DNA from: Saccharomycopsis fibuligera x Saccharomycopsis cf. fibuligera
Taxonomy: Eukaryota; Ascomycota; Saccharomycetes; Ascoideales; Saccharomycopsidaceae
Reading direction: 5' to 3'
Length of the DNA stretch: 64,000 bases
Assembly (NCBI GenBank): GCA_001936135.1
Contig: CP012809.1
Span: 1-64,000, forward strand
In this document: piece after piece, positions 20,671-31,426 of the stretch
Numbering within the stretch: the first letter of the stretch is position 1
How the letters are laid out: each line of letters opens with the position of its first letter
Program-made: the position numbers and the translations under genes
Notes under the pieces: model-generated
What the model was told of the DNA's origin: nothing
The model's input: only the letters and a program-made list of their open reading frames with translations
Databases searched by the model: none

Positions 20671-21319
20671 CTATATCTTTTTCTTATCTTCCTGGGAAAT
20701 GGTATGCTCGGATATTATGTGAGTAATCCTTATGCTGAAGTCAACAAAAATGACAAATGGAATTAGAAAAGTCGGAAAGTAAACCCAGAAGAGTTTGATC
20801 TTGTCAGCGTTGGTGACAGAAAAGCCGATAGTTTCAGCATACTGGTTGTCGTAGATGATGATCTCGTAAAGACAGAACAACGTGGTCAAGGCGGCATTGA
20901 AGCCATAAGTGAGGATCCACGGATAGAATTTCTTGGCTCCTGTGATGCAATGTGTTAGTAAAATTTTGATCTCATCAACTGAAAAAAAAAATAAAACAAA
21001 AAATAACATAAATAGAAAACAAAAAAAGCACAAGTGCAGATCACATACCCTTGGATAAACTGTACAAGCCAATGAAAAACACTGGAAGCTGGAAAAAAAT
21101 CTCAACCAAGCCAGCAATCTTCAACCATGAGGGGCTGATGCAGAGGATGAAGTCCTTGTTTTCTTTTAAATGGAAGTCCAAGACCTTTTGCTGGACCGAG
21201 AGTCTCCACTGGCTAGGGATGGCGAGGGAGCTGTCCACAAGAATGGTGATTGGGATGTGGATGAGGAAGTAGAGGAAGTAGAATGTGTCTAGCTTAGAAT
21301 TCTTGGTAAAGACCGCCAT
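20671..21319 (-). CDS. EMA19: EXPERA-domain ER membrane protein (Ema19/TMEM97 type), one intron
   Basis: Two exons, 21049-21319 and 20671-20939, encode 179 residues. The 109-nt intron (20940-21048) has donor GTATGT, branch TACTAAC at 20954-20960 and acceptor CAG at 20942-20940. Joining keeps the frame and gives SLSKGAKKFYPWILTYG. A nearer AG (20979-20980) also keeps the frame, but then the branch point lies inside the exon. The product has four hydrophobic segments, the W-R-L-x-V core near residue 37, and a lysine-rich end, KKKI, a dilysine ER-retrieval signal. Family members include yeast Ema19 and human TMEM97; the EXPERA fold binds sterol-like ligands. It is likely an ER membrane protein in quality control of mislocalised or mitochondrial precursors. 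It shares a 729-bp upstream region with the divergent 66-aa gene. Confidence 0.85.
20940..21048 (-). other. Intron of the EMA19-like gene
   Basis: 109 nt with GTATGT donor, TACTAAC branch (20954-20960) and CAG acceptor. The spacing from branch to AG matches the other introns in this window. Confidence 0.8.
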
Positions 21320-22048
21320 TGTGTGTGGTAGGTTGGTTGTGCTATTGCCAGTGGTAGTACACCATACCATGCAATACTATATAGTGTATTCCTTGACAAT
21401 ATTGATGATGAAGACGAGAAACAGTGAAAACAAGACTTCCGGAAAAAAAAGAGTGCGCGTAGAACATGCTGCGGACACCCCGCGTATGACGCATTCAGCA
21501 AAATATCAACAACAATCGACAACTAGCCAGCCAATAACTACGCCAAACACGGCACAACTATAACCGCAGCTAGCATGCTAGCAAGTGTTGTTGTTGTGCT
21601 ACTCGATTGTTGACTGCTGCGGTGCTGGCAGCGCAGCGTGTGCTATTGCTATTGTTGTATGCTTCTACTGCAACGCAGGACACTATTTGGCCAGCCAGTG
21701 GCCGGCCAGCTACGGTGTACACTATAGTGTTCTGCTGCTGCCGCCTATTGTCGGTGTTTTGGTGTTTGCTCTAGTCGAGGCGCCTCGCTTGCCCAATGCG
21801 GAAACATAAAAACACCGCCCTGCCAGCCACCAAACCTAATCTATAGATAGATTTTCACCATTACTCTCAAGATCACTATATAAGCAGTGCCTTCATCCTC
21901 TCTTTCACTGCTCCATTCATCTTTTTTTCTCTTTTTCTTTTATTTATTATCAACAACAATAACTACAATAACTTTCCAGTTCTAGCTCTTATTGCTAATC
22001 TATTGCTACATCAAACTACTTAAATTCAAATCTTTATTCACATTCACA
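21320..22048. promoter_or_regulatory. Divergent promoter region, EMA19-like / 66-aa gene
   Basis: A TATATAA box lies at 21877-21883, about 165 bp upstream of the 66-aa gene. It is followed by a T-rich tract and an AAC/CAA-rich leader, as seen upstream of highly expressed yeast genes. Apparent frames between 21285 and 21809 have no recognisable content. Confidence 0.5.
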
Positions 22049-22249
22049 ATGGCTAACTCTTCTTCTTCTGCTAACTTGGTCCAAACCGCTAATGTCGCTG
22101 CCGCTAACGGTTCTTCCAGCAACAGCTCTTCTTCCTCTTCTTCTTCTGGTGCTTTCGTCATCAAACCAGTCAGCGGTGACAACTGGAAAATCGTTACTTT
22201 GTTCGCTGGTTTCCTCGGTTTGACCACTGTCTTGTCTGCTGCCCTCTAA
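22049..22249 (+). CDS. Small Ser/Asn-rich protein with hydrophobic C-terminus, 66 aa
   Basis: I start at the ATG at 22049; the frame upstream to 21992 opens only with a TTG. The 66-residue product is Ser-, Ala- and Asn-rich (runs of Ser at 23-33) and ends in a hydrophobic helix of about 20 residues (46-66). There is no N-terminal signal peptide, so a tail-anchored protein is more likely than a GPI protein. Codons are those of highly expressed yeast genes (GCT, TCT, AAC, TTC, GTC), and a TATA box and A-rich leader precede it, so strong expression is inferred. A remote short exon supplying a signal peptide cannot be excluded, but no TACTAAC/AG pair is evident just upstream. I do not recognise the family. 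Confidence 0.7.
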   Translation: MANSSSSANLVQTANVAAANGSSSNSSSSSSSSGAFVIKPVSGDNWKIVTLFAGFLGLTTVLSAAL

Positions 22250-23014
22250 GCAGATTAAACACTGGTTTACGTTTTTCCTGATTTTAAAATCCATCTTTTT
22301 TTATTTCTAATTCTACACATCTGTTCATTCTCATCGACGCTTAATGGTGGCCCTGTTCTAGACGTTTCAGCTACATTTGGTTTCAGTTAATATTTTTTCT
22401 TTTTTTTAAAAAAAATCTCTTTGTCCGCTTTCGGGGGTTTCTGGTTTTCATGTCTTATTAGTTTTGAGTTAATATATATTTAATAGCATTCTTCTAATCA
22501 CTTTTTGTAGTTTTCATTTTGCTCTTCGGAGACTTATTACCCCAAATCTTTTTAATCAGTTCCAGCAGTTTTGACTAGAGTTCCCAGTTCAACCCAACAC
22601 TATTTACGCAAATAATCGGACAGCATTAGTATCTAACACTTCCGGATATTACAACTACTGGGCCTTGCTCAGCATACACAAGACACAGATGTACCATTTC
22701 CAAAACAAATTGTTTTTTTGTTTTCTCATTGGACAAAATAAAACAAATGGATTTCAGGCAGAAACAAAAATAAAAAATGTTTTTCATACTTAGACAAAAT
22801 AAATAAAAGAAAAAAAAATGAATAGTCGTACATGCGCATTGATAGTAACCAACGCTACCGTCCATGGTAAAAAGATAACAAAAATAAAAACCACCATGTC
22901 AAAAAAAAAAAAAAAAAAAAAAACTAAAACGCATCATCATCAAGTTGTTTTTTGTCTTTTGTTGTTTGTTTTTTTTGTTTTTGTTTTTTTCATTCTCTCT
23001 TAGATGCAACAACC
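22250..23014. other. Convergent intergenic region
   Basis: Tail-to-tail 3' UTR region between the 66-aa gene and the EMP47-like gene. It contains A- and T-runs (A-run near 22898-22923, T-rich 22960-22995). No gene is seen. Confidence 0.5.
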
Positions 23015-24352
23015 CTAAAGTAATTTGCTATGCTTAATCTCATTTCTGAGTCTGTAAAGGAAAGTGCCTAGCACGATAACCAAAAACAACAACACGTAGA
23101 TAAATGTCTTTATACGGTTGAACAATTTCTCTGTAGAATTTCTTTCTTCGTGAGCTTTTTCCAAAGCTGCTTTTCTGAAGCTTTCTTTTTCCAATTTTTT
23201 GTCTTGTTCAGATAATACCAAACTATGCAATTTTCTGTCAACTTCCTTCAAGTATTTTTCCAAAACATCATTATGAGAACTGAGTTGTTCAATCTTCTTT
23301 TCAAGACCAATTTTCTCGGCATTTTGCTTAGCAAAAGCTTCCGATATTCTGAGTGATACTTGGCTGTCCAATGCATTGATTCTTCTAAGAATACTATTAA
23401 CGCCTTCTTGGTTTGGATTGCCTCCAGCACCACCAGCTGCATTTGCACCTGCACCGGCACCTGCACCTGGAATGTTTTGTCTAGGAGGAGGTGGAAGACC
23501 AGTGGTCCGACTAGCAATAGAACCGTCTGGGTTCTTGGTAATTACCACTGGTTGAGCAGCTAATTCCACTTCATCATATTTTTGTTCTGATTGGAAAACT
23601 GAATCGTAAACACTAATCTTGAAAATTTCATAAGCTTCTTGCTTAGCAACGCTCTTACCACTCATCCCCAAAATCAAGTTATTTTCATTTTCTGGAATCT
23701 TGAATTGGTTGCTTTCGAAACAAATCTTGTTGTCAATAGAAACTCTAAGTTGGTACTTGTATTGATCATAACTGATTCTCACCGTTGAAGGCACTTGAGA
23801 GTCCTGGTATCCAATAATACACTTGCCAAATTCTTGCTTGTAAAATTCACCGTCATCACTGTCAAATCTTTTGGAGTTGTCATTGGCATACCCACGCAAA
23901 GTACTGCCTAATGGACCATTACTATCAATAACAAAAGCCAACCCATCAAATCTCGATGGGCCACCGTACAAGGTAGTATCACTATGCACCAATTTTTCCA
24001 CATTTCTCTGTGAATCATTAAGAAGCCAGAACACCAACCCGTTGCCAGTCTTGCCAGTGGCCCCAAGAGCTCTAAAGACAAAATCAATCGACCATGAATT
24101 CTTATCAAGCTTGTAATTTTTATTCCAAATTGAACCTTCATGACGACCAGACTTCTCTGGAGTCAAAAGAAGTCTGCCTTTTTCAAGATTGGCACTTCCT
24201 CTCACTTCCCAGTCATTAAGCTGCTTAGCATTGGTTAGGTCGACTAGCTTAGGAAGTGATAATTTCGCATCGGTTGTAATCTTCTCCTCGGGCTCATGAG
24301 CACACGCTATAAAGGCAAACACCAAAGTGGCTAACGTATTCCAAAGCAACAT
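23015..24352 (-). CDS. EMP47: L-type lectin cargo receptor, Emp47/Emp46 type
   Basis: A 445-residue type I membrane protein. Signal peptide at about 1-18; L-type lectin-like domain at about 30-255, with the family-typical SIDFVFRALG and GNGLVFWL segments; a Pro/Gly/Ala linker near 290-315; a coiled coil at about 325-405; one transmembrane helix near 415-435; and a short cytosolic tail ending KHSKLL. Yeast Emp47 ends in a related K-x-K-LL signal for COPI return and COPII exit. The lysine spacing here differs slightly from KxKxx, so retrieval may differ. Emp47/Emp46 cycle between ER and Golgi as receptors for glycoprotein export, Emp47 forming oligomers through the coiled coil. Only one member is present here, so it may stand for both paralogues. 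Confidence 0.9.
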   Translation of the reverse strand: MLLWNTLATLVFAFIACAHEPEEKITTDAKLSLPKLVDLTNAKQLNDWEVRGSANLEKGRLLLTPEKSGRHEGSIWNKNYKLDKNSWSIDFVFRALGATGKTGNGLVFWLLNDSQRNVEKLVHSDTTLYGGPSRFDGLAFVIDSNGPLGSTLRGYANDNSKRFDSDDGEFYKQEFGKCIIGYQDSQVPSTVRISYDQYKYQLRVSIDNKICFESNQFKIPENENNLILGMSGKSVAKQEAYEIFKISVYDSVFQSEQKYDEVELAAQPVVITKNPDGSIASRTTGLPPPPRQNIPGAGAGAGANAAGGAGGNPNQEGVNSILRRINALDSQVSLRISEAFAKQNAEKIGLEKKIEQLSSHNDVLEKYLKEVDRKLHSLVLSEQDKKLEKESFRKAALEKAHEERNSTEKLFNRIKTFIYVLLFLVIVLGTFLYRLRNEIKHSKLL

Positions 24353-26670
24353 AGTAGTGTGATATTGATATCAATTAACAGTGACTTGGATCGCTTGTTT
24401 GGACTATCTCGTTTGTATTTGCTATAATATTAACAAATGCTCAAATCACTTTGTATATCAGCGATGGAAGGAAGGGAGACAATAATGCAGGCTACTCGAT
24501 GAGACTTGATTCGATTGATGATCGCTTGTTGTGATCTGTTCAGTTCTTTTTTCCAAATTTCCTTCTGGCTGCGTTAGCTTTTTTTTGCTTGGTGGAACTT
24601 AGGATTCGGGTTATGAGCCTGGGCTCCCTGCAGGAACACTATCAATGAAGTCATAAACGAAAATGAAGACCTCCTCTCAGTCTATTTATAGTGGCAATGT
24701 TTTTCTGTTGGTAGACAAAAACCTTTGGTTCTGTAGAAGCAAGACGAGAGAGAGAGGAATAGACATTTTGCAAATATTGGCTAGATGTCGTTGATCGACC
24801 TTAGCTCTAGTTGCTTTTGGCAGTTTTACAAGGCTTGCTAGTCTGTTAAGAAACTTGCAATAAAAGTAAAAAATAAAAAATAAAAGATTGAAGAAAGATG
24901 AACAAACTGTAGCATGCCTTGAGGAGAACTGTATATTAAAGAGCTCATAAAAAAAGAGGAGTGTCTGTGTTGTGTCGTTCGGGGCGCGGTTTGCTATAAT
25001 GAATTTGCCGTCCAAAAGCTCATATTGAAGAGAACTACTGACAATCATGTTATAGAACTCGCTTTTGACGAAAGTCATATTTTTTTCTTTTATTCTGCGT
25101 CTTACACTTCTTTAATAACCTTCCATTGAGTCCATTAGCGTCTATTATGCTCCAGTCTATTGTCACTAAATTGTCCTCGGCATGCCTCGGTACAATTTCC
25201 CTTTTCACACTAATCCGCTATTTCAAAAGATAATCTCTTTGCTAGGGATGTCAAGTGATAAGTGCGATCAATCTATCAATCTACTGGTCTACTGGTCTAC
25301 AAAACCTGCCTGCCATGGCTTACAAATGTCTCAGTTTTTGTCGATTTTACCTTCCCCAAGCGGATCCTTTAAATGGTAGAAAAATTGTGCCGTACTTATA
25401 GTAAAATCTGCTGAAATGGCATCCAAAGGTGGTGGAAGTGGTTCATTGATCAAGGAACATTCACCAGTTAACTCAATATCATGCAAAGATAGCCATTTCT
25501 TCCTTTTATAGTCTTATAGCTGCTGCTTCTTATCAAATAATGTACTTATCCGCCAACTTTGCTAGGCTAAAATGCTAAGTAAGTATGAAAGCAGTAGTAA
25601 TTCTCTTTATAGAAAAGCGTATTCCGTAATTGATCTCTCTCTCACTCTTTTCCTCGAACCGTACGCACCCATTTGAATTTTTAATGAAAAATTTTCCCCT
25701 TTTACTTCAATATCACAGCTCGTTAGAGTCACCAAAGTGCAATATAGGAAAATCCGGCTTAGCAAGTGGCTGCAGCCACTGTTTCTGATCGCCGGCGCAG
25801 CACTAGTACAGCTGCTAGAAAGCGTTAACTTAGGGCACTAGCACTATTGTTATCGATACCAACATCAAATCTTGAATTTTTTTTTTTTCCCACCAATTGG
25901 CTAGGTTTTGTCAGCAAATTTTAGTGCTACACTGAATATTAATAAAATAATTTTTTTTTATAAAAGAAAAAATTACTCTAGTGAGTTATGCACGCTGGCA
26001 TCGTCTCGTCTGGGAGGGTCACCAGCTTTTGAGAATAACAACATCATTAAGAAAGACGTGTATCCTGGTAGGCTTTCCCTTCCCTACCTATTTTGTACAG
26101 AGTATGAGTGTCTATATTGATGGTTATTAGGAGAGAGGAAAATGTTTTTGGCTGCAATCTGAAATTTTCGTTTTTGTGACGCACCGTGCTTTTCTCCCGC
26201 TGCGTGTCGCTGCAAGACACTGCATTTTTTGACAAAGGACTCAACGTATCGCCAAGCATTGAAATGCGACCTACTGCACACACGAGTTTTCCATGTTGTT
26301 TACTTTTGCAGTGCGAAACAGCGATCAGCCAAAGATTATTATCAATCACTGTGATTATTTGAGATCCTTTAAGCATGGGGACATATATATAAACACATGG
26401 GGGGCCCCGCTGCTCTTCTGTGGATTAGTCCATTCAAAAAATTAAAAAAATTTCCTTTGTTCTGTTTTCTGTCACCACTAGCTGACAATTGACCTTCGTT
26501 TTATCTCCACAAGTCACTCGTTTTCTTCCAAAAATTATTGTCACTCTCTTTCAGCTATTGTTGCAAAAAGCTTTTACCTATTGTCAATCAAGGACTTACA
26601 ATCATAGGAACTGCCAATAATACATAAGTCTCCCCCCTAACAACAATTTTTTAATTCTCACCAACCCACA
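24353..26670. promoter_or_regulatory. Long divergent intergenic region EMP47 / NUP-family gene
   Basis: 2.3 kb without a convincing gene. A 130-codon frame on the minus strand (24686-25078) lacks any recognisable domain and is probably chance. A perfect 16-bp palindrome lies at 25765-25780. A TATATATAAA box at 26384-26393 sits about 280 bp before the NUP-family ATG. The length suggests complex regulation of the secreted NUP-family gene. Confidence 0.45.
25765..25780. promoter_or_regulatory. 16-bp perfect palindrome
   Basis: AGTGGCTGCAGCCACT reads identically on both strands, with no spacer. It lies 0.9 kb upstream of the NUP-family gene and 1.4 kb upstream of EMP47. It could be the site of a dimeric regulator; none is identified. 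Confidence 0.35.
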
Positions 26671-26970
26671 ATGAAATTGTCGGCCCTTTGTTTATATGCC
26701 TCCTTGGCCAGCGCCAACCTCGTGCTTAAGAGAGATTCCTTCAACTTTGGCAACACCACAACCTTATCTGCCGATAACTCTTCATTAACCACCACTTTGA
26801 GTCACACAACCACTGAGGTTATTACCGTTTATGCCAGTACTAGTAATTCACAATCAACTGGTGCTGAAACTACTGTTGCAGTTTCCGATGATAAGTACTC
26901 TGCGTCAGCAATTAGTGAAGCAGCTTCCGGTACTCTAGCTTCCAGCCCAAGCAGCGACAGCGACAGCGGT

Positions 26971-27003
<33 letters not shown>

Positions 27004-28116
27004 TCTACTGTTGACCCAACTTCCACCTCAATTGACTACAACAAACTTTACAAATTGCCAAACGCCATCAAACCAAAGGTCTTTATCATCTCCATGTTCA
27101 CTTACGAAACCATCTGGCTACAAAAACTTGATTTTGTCCACAACATTACCGTTCCAGGTCTTTCCCCATTATTTCCAACTGTCCATTGTGTTACCAACTA
27201 CAGTATCTGTCAATTTGTTACCGGTGAAAGTGAAATCAATGCTGCTACCAGTGTATCTGCTTTAACTCTCAGTCCATTGTTCGACCTTAGCAAAACCTAC
27301 TTCTTGATTGCCGGCATTGGTGGTGGTGAGCCAGATGTTGTTACTTTGGGATCGGCCACCTTTGCCGAGTACTCTGTGCAAGTTGCCCTTGAATATCAAA
27401 TCGATTCTAGAGAAGTGTTGCCAAAATACAATTGGACCACCGGTTACTTCCCATACGATACCGACTCTCCATTAGCTTACCCAGAAGAATGGTACGGTTC
27501 TGAAATCTTTAGAGTCAACGGTAAGCTTAGGGACAGAGCCTTTGACTTGGCTTCTGAAGTACAATTGGCAAACGGTACTACTGGTAATGAAGAGTTCAGA
27601 AAATTGTTCAACGAGTCACAACCAGCTAGTCAACCGCCAAGTGCTGTCAAATGTGATGTTCTTACTTCTGACACTTACTGGACCGGCACTATTTTGTCTG
27701 AATACTTTCAAAACTTGACCAGTATCATGACCAATGGTACTGCAACTTACTGCAGCACGGCTCAAGAAGATAATGCTACGTTGGAATCTATGATGAGAGC
27801 CCACTTGTTCGGTTTTGTTGATTTTGGAAGAATCGTCATCTTAAGAACCATTTCTGATTTTGCTAGAGCTCCACCAAAATATGCTGATGATACTGTCAAC
27901 TTTTTCAACAATGTTTCTCAAGGTGGAAGTTATGTCGCTATTGAGAACATTTATAGAGCTGGTTTGCCATTTGTTAATGATGTCATAGCTAACTGGGCTA
28001 GCTTGTACGAGACTAACTCTTTCGATTCTGACAATTACTTAGGTGATGTTTTCGGTACTTTGGGTGGTGAACCAACTTTCGGGCCAGGCGCCATCACTCT
28101 CCCAGAGTTGGCTTAA
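26671..28116 (+). CDS. NUP: Secreted purine nucleoside permease (NUP) family protein
   Basis: This encodes 481 residues. Signal peptide 1-15 (MKLSALCLYASLASA) is followed by a Lys-Arg site at 20-21, a possible Kex2 site. A Ser/Thr-rich region to about 120 contains an AGC-encoded poly-Ser run (26970-27003). The NUP domain begins near residue 128 (KPKVFIISMF) and runs to the end, with the conserved blocks FLIAGIGGGEPDVVTLGSA and YFPYDTDSPLAYPEEWYG. Several N-glycosylation sequons are present. The fold resembles nucleoside phosphorylases. Candida albicans NUP was described as a nucleoside permease, although the protein looks secreted rather than like a channel. A role in extracellular purine nucleoside use is the likely one. 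It is convergent with a secreted protease gene. Confidence 0.85.
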
Positions 28117-28874
28117 ATGAGCTGTTAATTATTATTCTATTTGCTTTTGTACACTACTACTAACTATACCTTCCGATGTTCGTTTTACTGATTCTCTTTT
28201 GTTTTACTAAATTCCCACGCCAATTTTAAATTTTCGTACGGGTTGTATGTATTGTGTGTACAATTCCCCTTTTGTTTCTTTTTTTCAATAATTTACGCGA
28301 CCCGAATATCCCTTTTCTTTTTTTATTTTTAATTTTTTTTTTTTCATTTCGTACCTCTTGTAAGTTCGTCGCTTTTTGTGCAGATTTTTGTGTTGGGTTT
28401 AATTAATCAGCTAAATAAATATTGCGGTCTATGGTAATTACAGAATCCATGCATGTTGACGTATGTCGACTTTGACAGGTTTTTCTTTTTCTTTTTTTTT
28501 GGCGTGTTTAATTTTTTTTTCGCGCCGCGCTGCGTTTGACGGAGTGTTGTTTTGAGGTAATAATTATGGTGCCAGCAATATACAATGCCAAAAGGTACAG
28601 TCCCTGGAAGTCGCATTCATAAACATATATGTGATAGAAGAAAAAATGAGGAAATAAGAGAAAAACCACAAGACAGGAAACAAAACTTTATCTAATGGAA
28701 AAGAATATCAGAACAGTGAAAGTTTAAAAAACCATAGCTAGGCAAACTGTTAGAAAGGAAAAATAAAAAGGAAAAGTAAAAGATGCCAGGCATACGCAAG
28801 CACTAACACCAGAAGCCTGGAAGTGGAAGCAGGAACAGTTAAAGAGCTAACTCTCTCTCCAAATTCAATGACAA
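28117..28874. other. Convergent intergenic region
   Basis: T-rich 3' region between the NUP-family and protease genes. A CG-rich spot (CGCGCCGCGCTGCG, near 28520) stands out. No gene is seen. Confidence 0.45.
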
Positions 28875-30284
28875 CTAAATACTAGCCCAGAAGTCAGACA
28901 AGTCACCCCCTGCACCATTGTAAGCCAAAACATTTGGAGAGCCAGAAACATCAGAAATGGCATTTTGAGTACCGTAAGCAATAATAGCTTTCTTCAACTG
29001 AGCCGGAGTTAGCGAAGAAGCACTAGCACTAAATTCAGAAGAAGAACTTGGGGCCAATGATAAAAAGTAAGTCAACAATCCAGTAATATGAGGAGTAGCC
29101 ATCGAAGTACCAGAAATGGTATTGGTAGCGCTGTTGGACCCAATCCATACAGACAACACATCTACGCCAGGAGCAAAAATATCAACGCACTTACCATAGT
29201 TGGAAAAATAAGCCCTTGAGTCATCGTTATTAGTAGCCCCAACAGTGACAACTTTGTCTGCACTAGCAGGAGAACTATAACATGCGTTTTCATCTTTATT
29301 ACCAGCAGCGACAGCAAAATGGATTCCTGCATCTACAGCAGCATTAGCAGCGTTGTTCACAGCAGTACTTTTCAGGCCACCGAGAGACATGTTTGCTGTT
29401 GCCCCCTTGTAGCCAGATTTATTTTTATTGGCTTTGTGTTGCGAAGCAGCATATTGAATACCCTTAATGACCCCAGAGTTTGTTCCTGAACCGGAATTGT
29501 CTAAGACTTTAACTGCAACCAAGTTGGCTTTTTTAGCCACCCCATAGGTTTTAGAACCAATGGTACCGGCAACATGGGAACCATGACCCACACCGTCTGC
29601 ATCACTGTCATCAGTAAAAGTTTCACCCCAGCTGGCCCTGCCTTCAAAATCTTTGTGGCTAGTGTTAATACCAGTATCAATAATGTAAGAAGTGACACCG
29701 TCACCACCAGCAGAATCATAAACGTATTTACCAGTACTAGCACCATTCAATGAGCTTTTAGTACTAATTCTGGCAAGCCCCCATGGTGCACCAGTTTGAG
29801 TAGTAGCGGCATAAGATTTAACATAGCCATCTTCTTCAACAAAGGCAACGTTGCTATCGTTTTTAATTTCGTCAATAACATCATCAAGAAAATAACCTGC
29901 ATAACCAGAAAAAGCATCTTCGATGTCAAAATCAAAATCGATACCACTTTTGGACCCATCGCTGGTAGCTTTAATAAACAGATGTGTGCTGTCTAATGAG
30001 GCAACTTTGGATTTTTGAGTAGCAGCAATTCTTTGTTTGTGAGTGTCAATGTCAGAAGCTTTGACTTGGTCCTTGAAGACGATAATGTAACGGTGTGGAA
30101 CATTGTTTTTTGTAGTATAAAGCGGCGCAAAAGTTGAGTTTCCAGAATCTGTATCTCTCTTATCAATGGTTGGGAACTCTTCGAGCAGATCAACAATGGC
30201 TGATCTTTTGATTTGAGGAATAACTAGCCCATTAGTGACAGATATGACTGCAAGAGAGGTTAAAATGGTGGTTGAAAGTTTCAT
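28875..30284 (-). CDS. Secreted subtilisin-like serine protease, proteinase K family
   Basis: 469 residues. Signal peptide at about 1-19; dibasic sites Lys-Arg at 26-27 and 42-43; inhibitor_I9 propeptide at about 62-158; S8 catalytic domain from about 168. The catalytic triad is Asp203 (IIDTGIN), His234 (GHGSHVAGT) and Ser394 (SGTSMATPH), with oxyanion Asn329 (AAGN). The mature start PWGLARIS is typical of proteinase K relatives. There is no transmembrane segment or long vacuolar C-tail, and the length is close to secreted proteinase-K-type enzymes rather than the longer Prb1. An extracellular or vacuolar/cell-surface proteolytic role is likely. A TATATAAA box (minus strand, 30451-30458) lies about 170 bp upstream. 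GATAAG sites near 30354 and 30829 would allow nitrogen control. Confidence 0.9.
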   Translation of the reverse strand: MKLSTTILTSLAVISVTNGLVIPQIKRSAIVDLLEEFPTIDKRDTDSGNSTFAPLYTTKNNVPHRYIIVFKDQVKASDIDTHKQRIAATQKSKVASLDSTHLFIKATSDGSKSGIDFDFDIEDAFSGYAGYFLDDVIDEIKNDSNVAFVEEDGYVKSYAATTQTGAPWGLARISTKSSLNGASTGKYVYDSAGGDGVTSYIIDTGINTSHKDFEGRASWGETFTDDSDADGVGHGSHVAGTIGSKTYGVAKKANLVAVKVLDNSGSGTNSGVIKGIQYAASQHKANKNKSGYKGATANMSLGGLKSTAVNNAANAAVDAGIHFAVAAGNKDENACYSSPASADKVVTVGATNNDDSRAYFSNYGKCVDIFAPGVDVLSVWIGSNSATNTISGTSMATPHITGLLTYFLSLAPSSSSEFSASASSLTPAQLKKAIIAYGTQNAISDVSGSPNVLAYNGAGGDLSDFWASI

Positions 30285-31426
30285 TGTGATATAAAAGCGA
30301 AAATTTATAGATCAAAATGAGAAAAGAAGTCAAAGCGCAGAAATGATTATGGTGATAAGAAAAAAAAACTATTGATAAATAGAATGGTATAGAATGAACT
30401 GAACAAAAAAATGACCAAAAAATAGTCTTTTAGAAGAGGTCTTCTAACTTTTTATATACTGCTGTAGGGCACCTTTTGAAGTATTCTAGTGTTTCTTTCA
30501 TGAAAAACCCTATTAAATTTCATGGGAGATTTGGATGTCCCCGATGCATGTTGCTGCATCCTCAATTGCCTTTTAAGACAGCTGCGGCGAGCCAAGAATC
30601 AAATAATCACGAATCAATTTGAGTCTAACCCAATTAATCTGGAAATTTTAAGGCAGAAACTGGGAAACTACTTTATTCGGGATAGATAAAATATGAGTCG
30701 TATACACTCTTGATTGATTGGAATACGTGAATTTCGAAATGTTCTTTCATTATCGCACTCAACCATATTGTTTAAGCAATAAAAGAAAAAGGATGGCGGT
30801 TGAGAGTATTACTCGTTCTTCTGAACTTATCCTTTCTTTGAAATTTATTATTATTGGGCTTTTACAATGATTTGGTTCCAGTACAAGGGCCCTTCTACCT
30901 TCCGTAAAACAAACAAAAAAACAAAGATAGAGAAGCAACTCATCATAGTACCAGAACAGAGAAGCGTCAGATGGGCAGAGACGTATCCACACATTCCCCA
31001 GTCCGAAAGGAAAGGTCCCTTGCCAAGATTAATGGTCCAGAACTATACTGCTAGCCCGTGGATCAGCGTTCCTGAATCCCACATGTTAAGTGGAACAGTC
31101 TCGTGGCTGATGCTGATTCGGGGAATCGATGTTAAGCCATTTCCTGCAGGGCACCAAGGTCAGCTGACAAGCTTTGTTTTTTTTTCATTTTCGTGATCTT
31201 ACCATGGAGCTGAAATAAAGCCCTTTGATCTCAAAATTCCAGCCTTCACCAGTGGCAATTTGAAGTGACACTCATTTTTACCGTACATTAGCTTGCTTAT
31301 GCCTTTTGCTGATTATTGAATCTTTTTTAAAGAAATACATCCAGGAGAAATCCATGCCCAGACCTTCATATTTTGCTAAGCTAAGAAGTTCAACGCTTTC
31401 TTTATCAACATTAGCAAATTACCACG
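30285..31426. promoter_or_regulatory. Divergent intergenic region, protease / Gfd2-like gene
   Basis: Contains the protease TATA box (30451-30458, minus) and GATAAG-type sites. A 109-codon frame at 30867-31196 shows no domain and uses atypical codons; I do not call it. Confidence 0.45.

Noticed and set aside
24686-25078. 130-codon frame on the minus strand
   Set aside because: Phe/Leu-rich, no domain or motif, and no neighbouring promoter features. Could be real, but the sequence does not support it.
25600-25720. Possible tRNA (CGGTTCGAG-like B box on the minus strand near 25650)
   Set aside because: The flanks do not form a T-arm or acceptor stem, and no A box lies at the right distance.
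30867-31196. 109-codon frame upstream of the Gfd2-like gene
   Set aside because: No recognisable features and codon use unlike neighbours; lies in a promoter region.
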